A stretch of 64,000 nt of DNA from Platynereis dumerilii (Eukaryota; Annelida; Polychaeta; Phyllodocida; Nereididae): NCBI GenBank assembly GCA_026936325.1, contig JAPTHN010000015.1, positions 18,536,124-18,600,123 of the forward strand. The letters are read 5' to 3'. How positions within the stretch are numbered: position 1 is the stretch's first letter; each line of letters begins with the position of its first letter. The position numbers and the translations under genes were made by a program. Shown one piece after another: positions 48,163-59,390 of the stretch. The notes under the pieces are model-generated. The model was given only the letters and a program-made list of their open reading frames with translations, had not been told where the DNA came from and ran no database searches.

Positions 48163-49075
48163 TACACTAACACTTATGTGCAGGAGGACAACAACAGTAA
48201 CTGTTGACAGCCTCGTAGTGCATGGTTCAGAGAAGTCAGATCTAGCATCTGAAATCTGGCCGACCATCAGTTGTCAGGTCATTTCAGAATTGTGTGTGAT
48301 CACAGCAGGTCGAAACATGAGTGTGTGGTTGTATACCTATTACCTTCCATGTTGAAGGCGATCATTTTTATCAACTTCGTGAGGTCATATCCTATACTGG
48401 CGATGTTAAAATAATAAGATCAGCAGAAATAAGTGCATCAGTCATACCACTAACAAGTGAGGTCACACATTAAAATCACTCATTTCAATATAATTATATT
48501 GACAGAACTTGTAACAACATTATTAAAGTCCTCAAAAAGTCAAATGTTATCATTCATCTTCCCCTAAGACGAAAGGCAAATGTCATCATTCAAAAAGCAC
48601 AGCCCAGGCAAGAAACACTTGATGACAAAACTGGCCACCGTGGTAGGAAGGACAAAATCAACAGCAATCGTTTTTGTTATATTGATTTGAAATTTTTCTT
48701 CCATTTTAAGATTTGAATGAACGAAGCAATGCATCAAACTTGAGTGCAACCAAATTTTATGGAGTTTATCCTCAAACTTATTCATCATATTGTAATTGTA
48801 ATTGTAATTTATTTTGTTCATGGCAATAACAAACAGTTACATAAAGAATATAATAATCATATATATATCAAAAAGACCTGCATCTGCATCTGCACAATTA
48901 TAATTATTAATATTTGTTTTGCCATAGGGCTAACACAAAAGAATAAAATTCTGTAGGCGTGCGCCCTAATAGAATGATATGAGGATGATATGATGATGGG
49001 AAATAATGGGTGATGAGATGGGACGATAATTTTTCATGTTTAGCTAACGATTAAATTCAGAGAGTGCAATGTTGC

Positions 49076-50034
49076 TCACGAGTTCATACAAATGAAACAA
49101 TTGTGAATGTTACAAATGGAGGGATACAGGGACAGGAAATAATCTTTAATTCTATGTTCAGTTCTATTGTTTTTTATGTGTGGGGGGAGATTATTCCATA
49201 CTTGAGAAATCTTTACATTTATCAATTGCTTATTAAGTTCAGAACTAGTATTGAAAATATGGAGGTCGTTGCTATTTCTAGTGAAGTGGGAATGTAGGTT
49301 TCTGTTGTGAAGGAGGAGTTGCTGAAAGTATTGTGGGACTTTCTTCTGATTTATTTTAAGATAGAATTTTGAGCAGGCGAGATTGAATATGTCACTAATT
49401 TTAAGGAGGCCAAGTTCTTTGTAGAGTTTATTGGTGTGGCTATTGTACTTAACTCTACATATATTTCGGATGGATCGTTTCTGTAATACTTCTAATCTTT
49501 TCATTTCTCTATTGCCAACATTACCCCAAGACGTTACAGCATATGACAAATGAGGATAAATTAAACTGTTGTATATGGTTTTCAGTATGTGTTTGGGGAT
49601 AGTATTTTTAAGGCGTGAAAGAACTGCATTTACTTTTACAATTTAATTAGCCTTTTTCGATATATGGTTTTTCCAAGATAGTGTGTTATCGATATATGCA
49701 CCAAGGAATTTGATTTCTTTAACCTATTGTATGGGAATATTATTTACTTTAATTTCTATGTTATTTTGAGTAATTTTCTTTCTGGGCTTGTGAAACAAAA
49801 TATATTTGGTTTTTTGTATGTTTAGTGAAAGCTTGTTTGCTTGGAACCATCGAGATATTGTCAAAAGTTTTTCATTGGCAGAATTGATTAAAGCTTGAAT
49901 GTCATTGTTATAGAAAATAAGGTTAGTGTCATCCGCGAAAAGTATAATATTGCTATCTGAAGGTTGGGGAATATCATTAATGTAGAGAAGAAAAAGTAGT
50001 GGGCCTAATATTGAGCCTTGGGGTACTCCGCATT
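49076..50034 (-). pseudogene. LINE ORF2 3' part (RT catalytic FADD and C-terminal domain)
   Basis: After the shift near 50115 the frame carries CGVPQGSILGPLLF, then LFADDTNLIF with the catalytic Asp pair (near 49930-49950) and an ANKLSLNIQKTKYILF-type stretch. In-frame stops lie near 49721-49730 and 49640-49650. The open part 49076-49549 (157 codons) holds YAVTSWGNVG...LQKRSIRNICRV and IKDYFLSLY, the typical CR1/L2 C-terminal domain. No RNase H is seen. Confidence 0.8.
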
Positions 50035-51831
50035 TTATCGAAAGTTTAGGTGATGAATTGTCTGTAAATTGTACATATTGATTTCTATTGTTAAGGTAGT
50101 TAGCAAACCAAAGTTGTGAAGTCCTCTTATCCCTAATTTTGAAAGTTTTTTTAGGAGGATATTATGGTCTAGAGTGTCAAAGGCTTTTGATAGGTCGAGG
50201 AATACCCCAAGGCTTATTTTGTCATTTATGAGTTGCTTGGCTATTCTATCTTGTAGTTCTAATATTGCCATTTCTGTTGAAAGATTTTGTTGGAAGCCAT
50301 ATTGGGCAGGGGTGATGAGCTTATTGGTTTTTAGGTAACAATTAAGTCTATTGTGTACTAAGCGTTCTAAAATTTTTGAGAAGGTGGGCAAGAGAGATAT
50401 AGGTCGGTAGTTTTTAAATTGGTGGGGGTCATCTGCTTTATAGAAAGGTAATACTTTGGCTATTTTACAATTATGGGGAACAATACCTGTGGAGAATGAA
50501 AGGTTCATTATGTGGCAGAGCGGATCAACTATTGGCAGAATAGTTTGTTTCAAAAGTTTGGGACTTATTTCATCAAAACCAAAGCTAGTTTTTGCTTTCA
50601 TCTTTTGGACAATGTTTAGAATTTCAATTGGAGTAACTGGAGTAAGAAAAAAGCTTTGAGGAGTAATATTGGAGTAAGCATTATCTGGAGTTGTTGTTTG
50701 ATGTTGTGGGATACTCTGTGCTAGTTGAGGTCCTATATTTACGTAAAATTCATTAAATTCTGCAGCTATGTTTTGTGGGTTCGAGATCTGTTCATTATTG
50801 TTGTTTGTAAAGAAATCGGGGAAGCTTGATTTGTCATTTTTACGGTTTAGAAGTGTATTAATGTTGTTCCAAGTGGTTTTCATATTGCTTTTGCATAAAT
50901 TAAATTGCTCAGTCCAGTAATGGTGTTTTGCTGCTCTAAGTAGTTTGCTGTAAATTGCTTTGTAATCAAGGTATTTTTCCTTGTGTGTCTCATAGTATGT
51001 GCTTTTTGTATTCTTTATCTTTATCATATTTTTGAAAAGCTGATCTTTTGTTTTCAGTGATTTCAGAATTCCTTTGGTTATCCAGGCATGAAGTTTATGT
51101 TTATACTTATTAAATTTAGCAGTCACTAGAGGCAGATAGATATTTTTAAGGGAATTATACATATCTAGGAATTTATCATAAGCACTATCAACTTGTGTGT
51201 CATTTAGTATGCTTGTCCAGTTTGTATTATATAGAGCATTGATGAAATTTTGCACAGCGTTTTCACTATAATTTCTAAATGTTATCAGCTTAGGTTTTTC
51301 TTTGGAAGGTGTACATTTTAGGAAGATAAAATTTGAAAAATGATCAGATATGTCTGTTTTCAAGGTTCCAGCTATTGTGGAGGTGTTTTTATTGTTAGTG
51401 TAAATGTGGTCTATTAATGTAGCTGATCTGTGTGTAACTCTTGTGGGAACTGTGATTTTTGGAAAAAGGTCATTTGACATCATGTTATCTAGAAAGTCTG
51501 CCGATTCTTTATGGGTGCTGCTTTTGATCAGGTCGATATTAAGGTCTCCTACAATGACTATTTCTTTGTTTTCCTTATTTAACTTTTCTATTATAGATGA
51601 CATGTGTTGGCTAAAATCATTAATGCTATTAAAACTAGGGGATCGGTATACATTTCCTATCACAAGGGGGCGAGTGTGTTTGCTATCTGATTCTATTTCT
51701 ATAAAGATTCCATCAAACTGATTTTGTTTCTCAACAGGGAATGATAAGTCATTTCTTACTCTAAATTTGATATCAGTCTTCACAAATGTTGCTAGTCCAC
51801 CGCCTTCTTTGTTAGGGAATTTGTGCTTCAT
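50035..51831 (-). pseudogene. LINE ORF2 central part (endonuclease plus first half of RT)
   Basis: A 598-codon frame. The remaining APE-endonuclease motifs are NVYRSP (~60), VGDLNIDL (~94-101) and the catalytic ISDHF (~162). RT follows from ~440 with KNYRPISLLPTFSKILE, QYGFQQNLST and the motif-A LDLSKAFDTLDH. Near 50115 a frameshift moves the protein into another frame, where WFANYLNNRN and CGVPQGSILGPLLF continue. This endonuclease nicks the target and the RT copies from the nick. By family comparison it belongs to the CR1/L2 group. Confidence 0.85.
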
Positions 51832-52166
51832 TATGGGGTGTAATTTTCAAAATTAACACAATTTTCTAAAGATTTATCAAGCCAGGTTTCGGAAAAAGTT
51901 AATATTTCAAAGCTATAATTCATAGACAAGAGATCTGATAATAGGGTTTCAAAATGTACAAAGTTTTTCATGAGACTTCTTGCATTTGTATTGAAAATTT
52001 TCATAGCATGAGAACGATTTTGAATAAGGAATGAGTTTTCATAGTAATAGGATTGAGAGATCAAAGGGGATGCATGAACGAACTGTTCATCATTAATTAA
52101 TTCTTCAAGTGATACCATATTGGTATTATTATCAGTATGTTTCACTGACATAAAACAGTAAGACAT
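51831..52166 (-). pseudogene. LINE ORF2 N-terminal part (endonuclease, strand 1-2)
   Basis: Contains MKIFNTNARSLM and the catalytic-Glu stretch ILTFSETWLDKSL of the APE-type endonuclease. The first ~12 residues, up to the LINE start near 52132, come from flanking unit DNA. The frame ends at ENYTP and the protein continues in the neighbouring frame (50035-51831) after a single-base shift near 51835. Confidence 0.8.
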
Positions 52167-52741
52167 ATAAATGCTTTATTTGACTCTTTGAAGTTGTAAT
52201 TTTTCACTTTATCCGCAGTACGCCCCTTTATTAACTTTATTTGGCAATGCGTTTCATAAATGCGGTCACGTCTGCCTTTGCATGAACTACTACTTTAAGT
52301 ATCTGAAAAACATAAATATTGCCATCAATAGTTGTGTAAGTCCTTCATTTTAAAGTATGACATATGCAAACATGTCTCTGTCAAACACATCCAATCAATC
52401 AAATTGGACAAACCTGCAGTGTTCGCTTATATGTTGGTCGTTTACCTGAGATTCGTATTTCAAAGAAAGCAACATTGCAACCGGCACAATCAGGAGATTT
52501 TATGACACCTTGGCATGAAACAAAATACCTGCGTTGGCGAAGGATTGAATTTTGTGGGTTTCACATTGAATTTGTGGTTGGTTGCAAGATAAAATCGTAC
52601 CCTCAAGAAATGAAAACGATTGTGTCCTTCGCAAAGTTATGGAAAATATTTGGTCTATTTCACTTTCAGTTGTGAGGTGAGCCATATGATGCATAACCCC
52701 GCAATGCTTGCTTGAGGCTCACACCTTTTACATACTATCTA

Positions 52742-53815
52742 CAGTGTGTCTGATGAAATTACGCAAGTCGCATATTTCACAGTAGTATGCAAACTTTTGA
52801 GCCCAACATCATATCCTTTTCACACAACAAATCATCCATGTAATTTTCATCAAGATTCATTGAAGCAAAAATTAAGTTATGCCATATTTTCAAATATCTT
52901 GGTGTCTGACGAAATTACGCAAAATCCACATTTTATTTGGAAGGCCCTTGAAAACGTTAAATTTTCAAATAATTTTGCTTCAATCATTAGCGTTCTATCA
53001 TTTGTCAACAATTCATGTCAAAAAAGTTTGCTTATCTGCTGCCCATGTCAAGCAATATGTATTTATTGTCTCCATTGGAACAACATTGATTTTGCATAAT
53101 TATTTCAAATTTATGCTCCCAAAAATCTCAAATCGGACTGATCGTCATCAAAATTTCTTTAAATGTTACCTTTTTCCATCTATTTACTGCAGTGAAACTG
53201 ACTGATCAGTTGTGACTTTGGAATTGACAAACTATATAATTCGAAACTCCACATCCCTATCGCAGTGCCATTCCAATGGCAGTCATGGAAAGAATTTTTG
53301 ATTGCATGTAGTTTTAAAGTTAGAGATGTTACTTCAGTTTCCCTTGCTATGAGCTAAATAGACAGTATAAGGTAAGTACTAGAAGCATGTTTTTAATGAT
53401 CGGAACCATTTTGAAGTTTTGGGGAGCGTAAAATTGATAAATTTATGCAAAATCAATGTTATTTCAATGGAGACAATTAATACATATTACTTGACATGGG
53501 CACGAAACAGGCAAACTTTTTTGACATAATTAGTTGACAAATGATAGAACGCTTATGACTGAGGTAAAATAATTTGAAAATTAACGTTTTCAAGGCCCTT
53601 CAAATAAAATATGGATTTTGGCGTAATTTCGTCAGACACCAAGTTATTTGAAAAATATGGCGTAACTTAATTTTGCCTCAATGAATCTTGATGAAAATTA
53701 CATGGAAGATTTTCTAGCCCTATCCAGTTGTTATGTGAAAGGATATGATGTTGGGCTCAAAAGTTTGCATACTACTGTGAAGTATGCGAATTGCGTAATT
53801 TCATCAGACATACTG
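52742..53815. mobile_element. TA-flanked foldback element, 1074 bp
   Basis: The ends are CAGTGTGTCTGATGAAATTA and TAATTTCATCAGACATACTG, flanked by TA (52740-52741, 53816-53817). The empty site is at ~30360 (CATCTATAGGTAAGC). The two arms pair over ~370 bp each (for example GAGCCCAACATCATATCC / GGATATGATGTTGGGCTC), and the end motif recurs inside each arm (TGTCTGACGAAATTACGC at 52903 and its complement at 53619). No ORF of note. The TA target and end style fit a Tc1/mariner-related MITE. Confidence 0.88.
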
Positions 53816-55971
53816 TATAGGTAAGCTCGCCAGCAGCTGGTCAATCAAAATGTATATAAAAGCTATGAGTTCCTTCAAGTTACTGGAGAAGTATTCCAAG
53901 TTTCTTACTGTCAAGGAAAGTAGGATAGAGTGGTTACAAAGAAAAAACCTTTTTCTTGACCTTTGAATCAACAAGACAGATTTTGCTTAAGTGTACCTAA
54001 AGGCACACATAACACCATCAAAGTTTGCTTGTCCAAATGTTGCTAAGAATTCTAGAACATTTCCTACTGTGCTGTCATGGCAACTGGAAGTAGCATATGT
54101 CTGCTATATTTGAATGTCCCAAAGTGAGGCTGAAGCATGTGAGTTCAGCCTCATTTTCATGGCACCCGATAGAGCTTGGAATGGCAGGTGTACATGTGTC
54201 AAGTCCATTATCCTTCCTTGTTGTTGTCATAAGGTCCTTCTTGGTGCCAATTGCTTTGGAAATAGTTTGGCGCTAACTCCAGAGCAATCCCATCCACAGC
54301 TACCACTCAACAACCAAGGTTTTTGCTAATTTACCAGCAGATCAAAAACCACACCATGGTTCATGCACTTGTTTGTGTATGCAATGCATTTCTGTCTCTA
54401 AAATGATTGCTGATGACTTGACACCTTCGCCACTTTCAATATGTTTAGCTTTGCCACAATTTACTTTTTTTTTGCTGGTTGCCGTTAATCATAGTTATTG
54501 CACAATTTATTCTGTAAAGTTCAAACATTCTGAGAAGCATTTAACCATGTAACATTGCTGCAACATTTACATATATAACTTTTTTTAAACTTACTTTTGA
54601 AACAATACTTTTCTTGCCGGTTATTTAGAAAATTGCTGTATTTGAATAATATGATAAAGAGAAATGTATATATATTTTTCTGCTGACCTTATAAACAAAA
54701 TGTCATCCAAACCACATTCACTGCGAAAAGTTATGATGATGGCCATTCCCATTCAAAACATAATGTGATCGACAGAACCAATAAATGCAACAACATCACC
54801 ATGAAGATACCAGAATTACAGCAATAGGAGACACATCGCAACAATAGATTCCAGAGTAGCAACAATTGATACTGACGTGACAACAATAGAGGCAGTCAGT
54901 GAGACAGATTTTTTATCAACTGATACCGAGCTCTGCAGGGATGGTTAGCAGCAGCAGAACCATTTATGATTAGAGGCAATGGTCTTCACAGGATGTGTAG
55001 CCAACCTGAGCAAATCAACTAACTGGAGCAGATTAATTGGCATTGTTGAGCATTGTGGAGCAAACTGGATAGCAAGCAATGGACAGTTATAACAAAAGGC
55101 TCCATAGCTAGTCATAAATGTCAGCCCCTCCAAGTTCAACACATTTGGATTGTTAATACCCCATTGTTATCGACTAGGGCAGACAAACTGACTAAACGAG
55201 CAACCTTTATCCTCTTAAGAGTGGTTATGCTGCATTATGTTGAACCATCTCATTATCCCATCAACTCACTATTTCTATCCACTGCTTATCGGCATAACAA
55301 CAAATCAGTCCCATAAAAACTAATTCCATAACACAGAGGCACCATTTATCAGCTTGTCATCAACCAATTATGGTTGGGTGATCTTTAACAATTTACAGAT
55401 TGCCTTTAGTTAATTTTAATTCAAGCTCTATATAATCCTCAATGAGTAAAACAACACATTTAAATTTAGGATTCCACTCAGTTATGCAGACATCTCGACA
55501 GCCATTTGCCTTGCATCACAGAAAAACTTCAGCTGCTAACCTTTCAGAAACTTGCTTCACATGCAACTAATTGTATAAGTTATGGAACTAATAGCTGGTG
55601 TACATTTGCAGAAATCTATTTTTTTATTACTTGTGTATGTGATGTGCATAACGTTATGCAATGCCATTGCATCAAATACAGTTTTTTCTTTAATACAATT
55701 GGAGATTATGCGACTGTGTGGTTCAAATGTAGTTTATTGCTACAGTTAAGTCACACCAGCTCAAGCCAAAATTTATCTTGCAGGCAAGGGATTGAGAAAA
55801 AAAAAACGTGGAATCGCTACACCCCTTCCCTCAAATTTAAGATATAAATTTATGTTACAGCTTCATGTATATTGTACAACAACAGGAAATTCTACAGAGC
55901 TGTTCATGCCTGCTGGCACTTCAATCATCAGATAAGTTGGTGTGGTGCAGGGAGCCACCTTTTGCCTTCAT

Positions 55972-56154
55972 CTACAGACTACTGCTGCTATTCCATAAGG
56001 TTCCATAAAGTTCATCACCATGCAATGTTACATGGCTAACTCTAATAAAGTCCGTATTGACACTGCTCTCTGACTGAGCTGTGAGCAAGTCGAAATTGAG
56101 ACGGATAGAAGCAGCACCTTCTACTAAAGGATATGAGTAATTCACGTGCACCAT
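55972..56154 (-). other. Recurrent open frame of the unit, copy 7
   Basis: Opens MVHVNYSYPLVEGAASIRL and ends GTLWNSSSSL. It is the most diverged copy, still with no stop over 60 codons. Confidence 0.3.
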
Positions 56155-56714
56155 CTTAGCAAAAATCAAGCACCGCAAGATAGTCCTATGTCTCCCTGTC
56201 TTACATCCATACGCTCCACGGCTCATACTGATGTCATTACAAAATTGGGACAAGACAACCATTAAATTTTGGCCCTAATCAGGAAGCAATATTTCATACT
56301 TTATATTTGGACTGAAGTGCCATACAACCTGACGTGTAACAGGAGAATAGCTTCAACTAAAAAAAAAATTTCAAGATTTCTAGAAAAGCATTTTATGTAA
56401 AGTGTACAGTGAAATGGTCATATAGTATAGCCAAAGGTATTCAGAATTTAAAGATGTGTTTTTTATGCAAGATACCTCAGTGAATATATGTCCCAAAGTC
56501 TATGTGTAGCATGATTTGCATAAAAAATTATCTCGAGCAGCCTTGACCAATCATCCAATCATAATTCTGTTAACCATAATTTTGTTATGATGCTGCTTGA
56601 CAGTCGAACATTTGTTCGTTTTCAGATTTCACCTGTTTGATGTTGACTCTCAGTTTTGACATCTTTGTAAGAAGTAGGATATGACAGAACAGGACAGATT
56701 CAAAGAATTGTATT

Positions 56715-57020
56715 ATATGACTCCCATCATAAAACCTTCACATTTCAGAATATATGTGTAACCTGAGACCTTGCAATAGTATAACGAGAGGTCCAGATTG
56801 TGTGGACTTACAATGGAAAATTGGCGTGCTTGGTAGACCTTGAGACTTTAACAAACTTTTATACTTCTGAGGTTGAGCAGGGCCAGAGTTTCTATACAAG
56901 GCTGGTTTGTAGAACAACCAACCATTGCAGTCGTAATGTGAACGTTCTAGCAGACGTCTAGAATGTCTTGAAGGTCTCCTGACAACGTCATGATGCCACC
57001 ATCTCCCAGTGACTGATTGC
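56715..57020 (-). repeat. Conserved core of the large unit, copy 7
   Basis: Same blocks in complement: ATATATGTGTAACCTGAGACC, GGAAAATTGGCGTGCTTGG, AGACGTCTAGAATGTCTTG and CAACGTCATGATGCCACC. The TATTAAT octamer-like end is lost here. Confidence 0.85.
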
Positions 57021-58459
57021 ATATGACCTTAAAGAGGAGTTTTCGGAGAATTCTAAGACATAGCAAGCTGATTTGTGCTTGTGAATATTAAACTCAAATA
57101 CCCTTCTTCCAGCAATCATGTCAAGTTTGCATCATGAGTTTTCAGTAGGGAATGAAAAGCAGCGAGGCAGATGCGTCCACCTTGTTTTGTTTTTTCAGTT
57201 TTTGTGCCAGACAGCCTGATGTTTCAAAAATTGTCTAATTAATGCTGGTTCTATGCTGCTTCATGTTATCCTGTGTCATCCAACAATGGTCATATTGAGT
57301 TGAGGCCAGAATGACTTTCATGTGATCCAAACTAGTCTGGTCTCCTAGAAATATCCAGGATTTCAGAGTTTGGAATTTAAGGTTTGCCATACCTGCTTTT
57401 ATGTACAATAAAATGTGTCCATATAAAATTGTGCATGTACCAAATTTACAAAATTGTATCAGCACAAAATGACATCATTTGCTATCATAAATAATCTGAA
57501 CTAACACAAACCAAGAAATTGAAAAGATGTGGCCTTAGATGCAAATTTAGAATGACAAACACTTCTTGAACTAAATTTCCCTTGGCAGAACAACCATGGA
57601 AACAATTACCAGAAAAGATATGTTTTATTCCAAACAGAAAGTCTGTAGGTGTGAGGAGACCTTGGAATATGGACATAACAGAAATTCCATAAAGTATTTC
57701 AGGAGAAAATATGCTTTGTTAGGTGCAAAGTTGATGTGTAGCAATGTAATACAAGTATGTTTTTGCAATTGCACAATTGCGTTGCCTTAGTTTCGTGGAA
57801 CTAGCCTTGTGGCATTACAAAAACAATTCAATTGCTCCAACACTTACATGCAGAAGGACAAAGAAAACAACTTTCAAAAGATATTTACATCCAACATATA
57901 GTTCACAGCCACTCAGATGGAACTCGCAAAGCATTGCCAACCAGCATTTGTCAGGCCATTTCAGAAAATGGCATACCAATAATTAAAACAGATTGAAGTA
58001 ATTTTTTGAGTGAGCTTGTGTAATATCTCTATACTTGCCATGTTTTACTAGATAATTATGGACACAATTTTATCTGAAATTAGTGAGTCAATCATACCAC
58101 TAACCAAATGTAATATCTTGTCTTTCCTCAGCCGGGGGCTAAAAGGCATGGTGATGACAAGAGCTGACGGGAATTGCATAGTAAGAGAACATACCACCTT
58201 ATTTACAAGGACCAAATCTGAAGTGATCATTTTAATTACGTTGACTTGAAGCATTTTCCATGTCAGGAGCTGAGTGAACGAAGCAATGAATCCAACTTGA
58301 GACCTACCAAACTTCCTAATAGTCCAATGCAGGTATTTTGTTGTATACCAAGGTGTCATTACATATCCTGGTTGTGCAGGTTGCGATGTTGTTTTCTTTG
58401 AAATACGATTCTGTTTGGGACAAAAGACCACTATGGTTTGTTAGGAACCAGGGAAAATA

Positions 58460-58800
58460 CAAGTGATTGTGTATATATGCTCTGGGTGATATATTATTAA
58501 ACCTGTTACTTGACTGCTTGAAGTAATCATTTTCTGTGTGAGAAATGTGTATACTTTGTATTTATGGGTTGTGAATAAAATTAATTCCTTTGTATTCCTG
58601 TTTCTGCTACAGGACTTTGTTTGTAAATGTAATGCATGAAGCAGTTTTGTGAACAATGGCAAAAGTCAAGTCCACTCGTGGAGTTTGAAATGAGAGGGAT
58701 GAACTGGCATGCACAGACAAACAATTGGCATTGGTTTTTGTAACATAATTAGTTTACCAGCTAAATTGAAAATTGCTCTGGTCTGCTGGTTTATTTCCGA
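58460..58800. other. Spacer between the - array and the last unit fragment
   Basis: AT-rich; no gene, RNA or clear repeat recognised. Confidence 0.4.
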
Positions 58801-59390
58801 GTTTGGCCTCACTGGGTGAATTAACAAAAGGAGCATTAGTAGCATGGTTGTCGTTGTTCTGATAGTTGCCGTCCAACTATTAGCTTTGCAATTTCTTCCA
58901 GGAAAAGTATAATGGCAACTACAATGGGTGATAATGAACTTGACACATGTCCACCTGCCCGTCCGGTCGCCATGACAATGAGCCTGACCTCACTTGCTTG
59001 AGCCTCTTTTTGGGACATTCAAATGTTGCAAGTTGCTCACATACACTGTACAACTTCTAGCAGCTGCCAGGGCATTGGCATGGTAAGGCCAAGAAGAAAA
59101 GTTTCTGTGCTGGGCAACACTTTGACTACGGAACCTTTCGGGGTATGTTCTTAAAGCTACAATTGAACCAAATCAATCTTGTCTAGTTGAAGGTCAAGGA
59201 ATGCTTCTCCAGAAACCTTTTTTTTCTCTGTCTGATTAACAAAATCTAAAATAGTTCTGCTTTTCAGCTAGTGAATGATCGATTACACCAAATGAAAGAC
59301 TTTGATTCTTGCCGACCAGCTGCTTTCTGACTAAACGAAAGTGTGCAAAACTTCAAGGCGTAAGTTTCAAGCAAGTAAATCTAAACCACA
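58800..59390 (+). repeat. Unit fragment, + orientation
   Basis: Contains the GGGTGAATTAACAAAAGG...TGGCAACTACAATGGGTGATAATG...GACAATGAGCCTGACCTCA series and the AAATCAATCTTGTCTAGTTGAAGG block. It is the closest relative of the - fragment 27945-28349/29849-29990, in opposite orientation. It marks the right limit of the repeat array. Confidence 0.75.

Larger units (their letters stand above)
41671..48785 (-). repeat. Large repeat unit, - orientation, copy 6
   Basis: Starts at GGCCGATGCAAGTATTTTG. Insertions are an unassigned ~400 bp segment (~42185-42595), a TA-flanked element (44255-45656) and a hairpin MITE (47974-48162). The core is internally deleted (47405-47560). Its 46270-46430 part is shared with + copy 1 (12600-12780). 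A CTT microsatellite (41525-41538) lies just upstream. It ends at the LINE tail near 48785. Confidence 0.85.
48785..52132 (-). mobile_element. CR1/L2-like LINE, nearly full ORF2, disabled
   Basis: Read on the minus strand: an endonuclease domain beginning with the strand-1 motif IFNTNARS, a complete RT with FADD box, a C-terminal domain, a ~290-bp 3' region and a tail of ATTACA hexamers (48790-48812), the usual CR1/L2-type microsatellite end. ORF1 and the 5' UTR are missing. It sits in the - array between copies 6 and 7 and appears to replace part of the unit there. Two frame disruptions and two in-frame stops are visible in ORF2, so it is inactive. Confidence 0.85.
52133..58460 (-). repeat. 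Large repeat unit, - orientation, copy 7
   Basis: Picks up at CAGTATGTTTCACTGACAT (52133) and carries the CACAATCAGGAGATTTTATGAC block (52485), the T-block (54290), the TGCTATCCAGTTTGC complement (55060), the recurrent frame (56154-55972) and the core (56715-57020). From ~58325 a further copy begins (CAATGCAGGTATTTTGTTG) and fades by ~58460. The 52742-53815 foldback is inserted. It is more diverged than copies 4-6. Confidence 0.8.
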
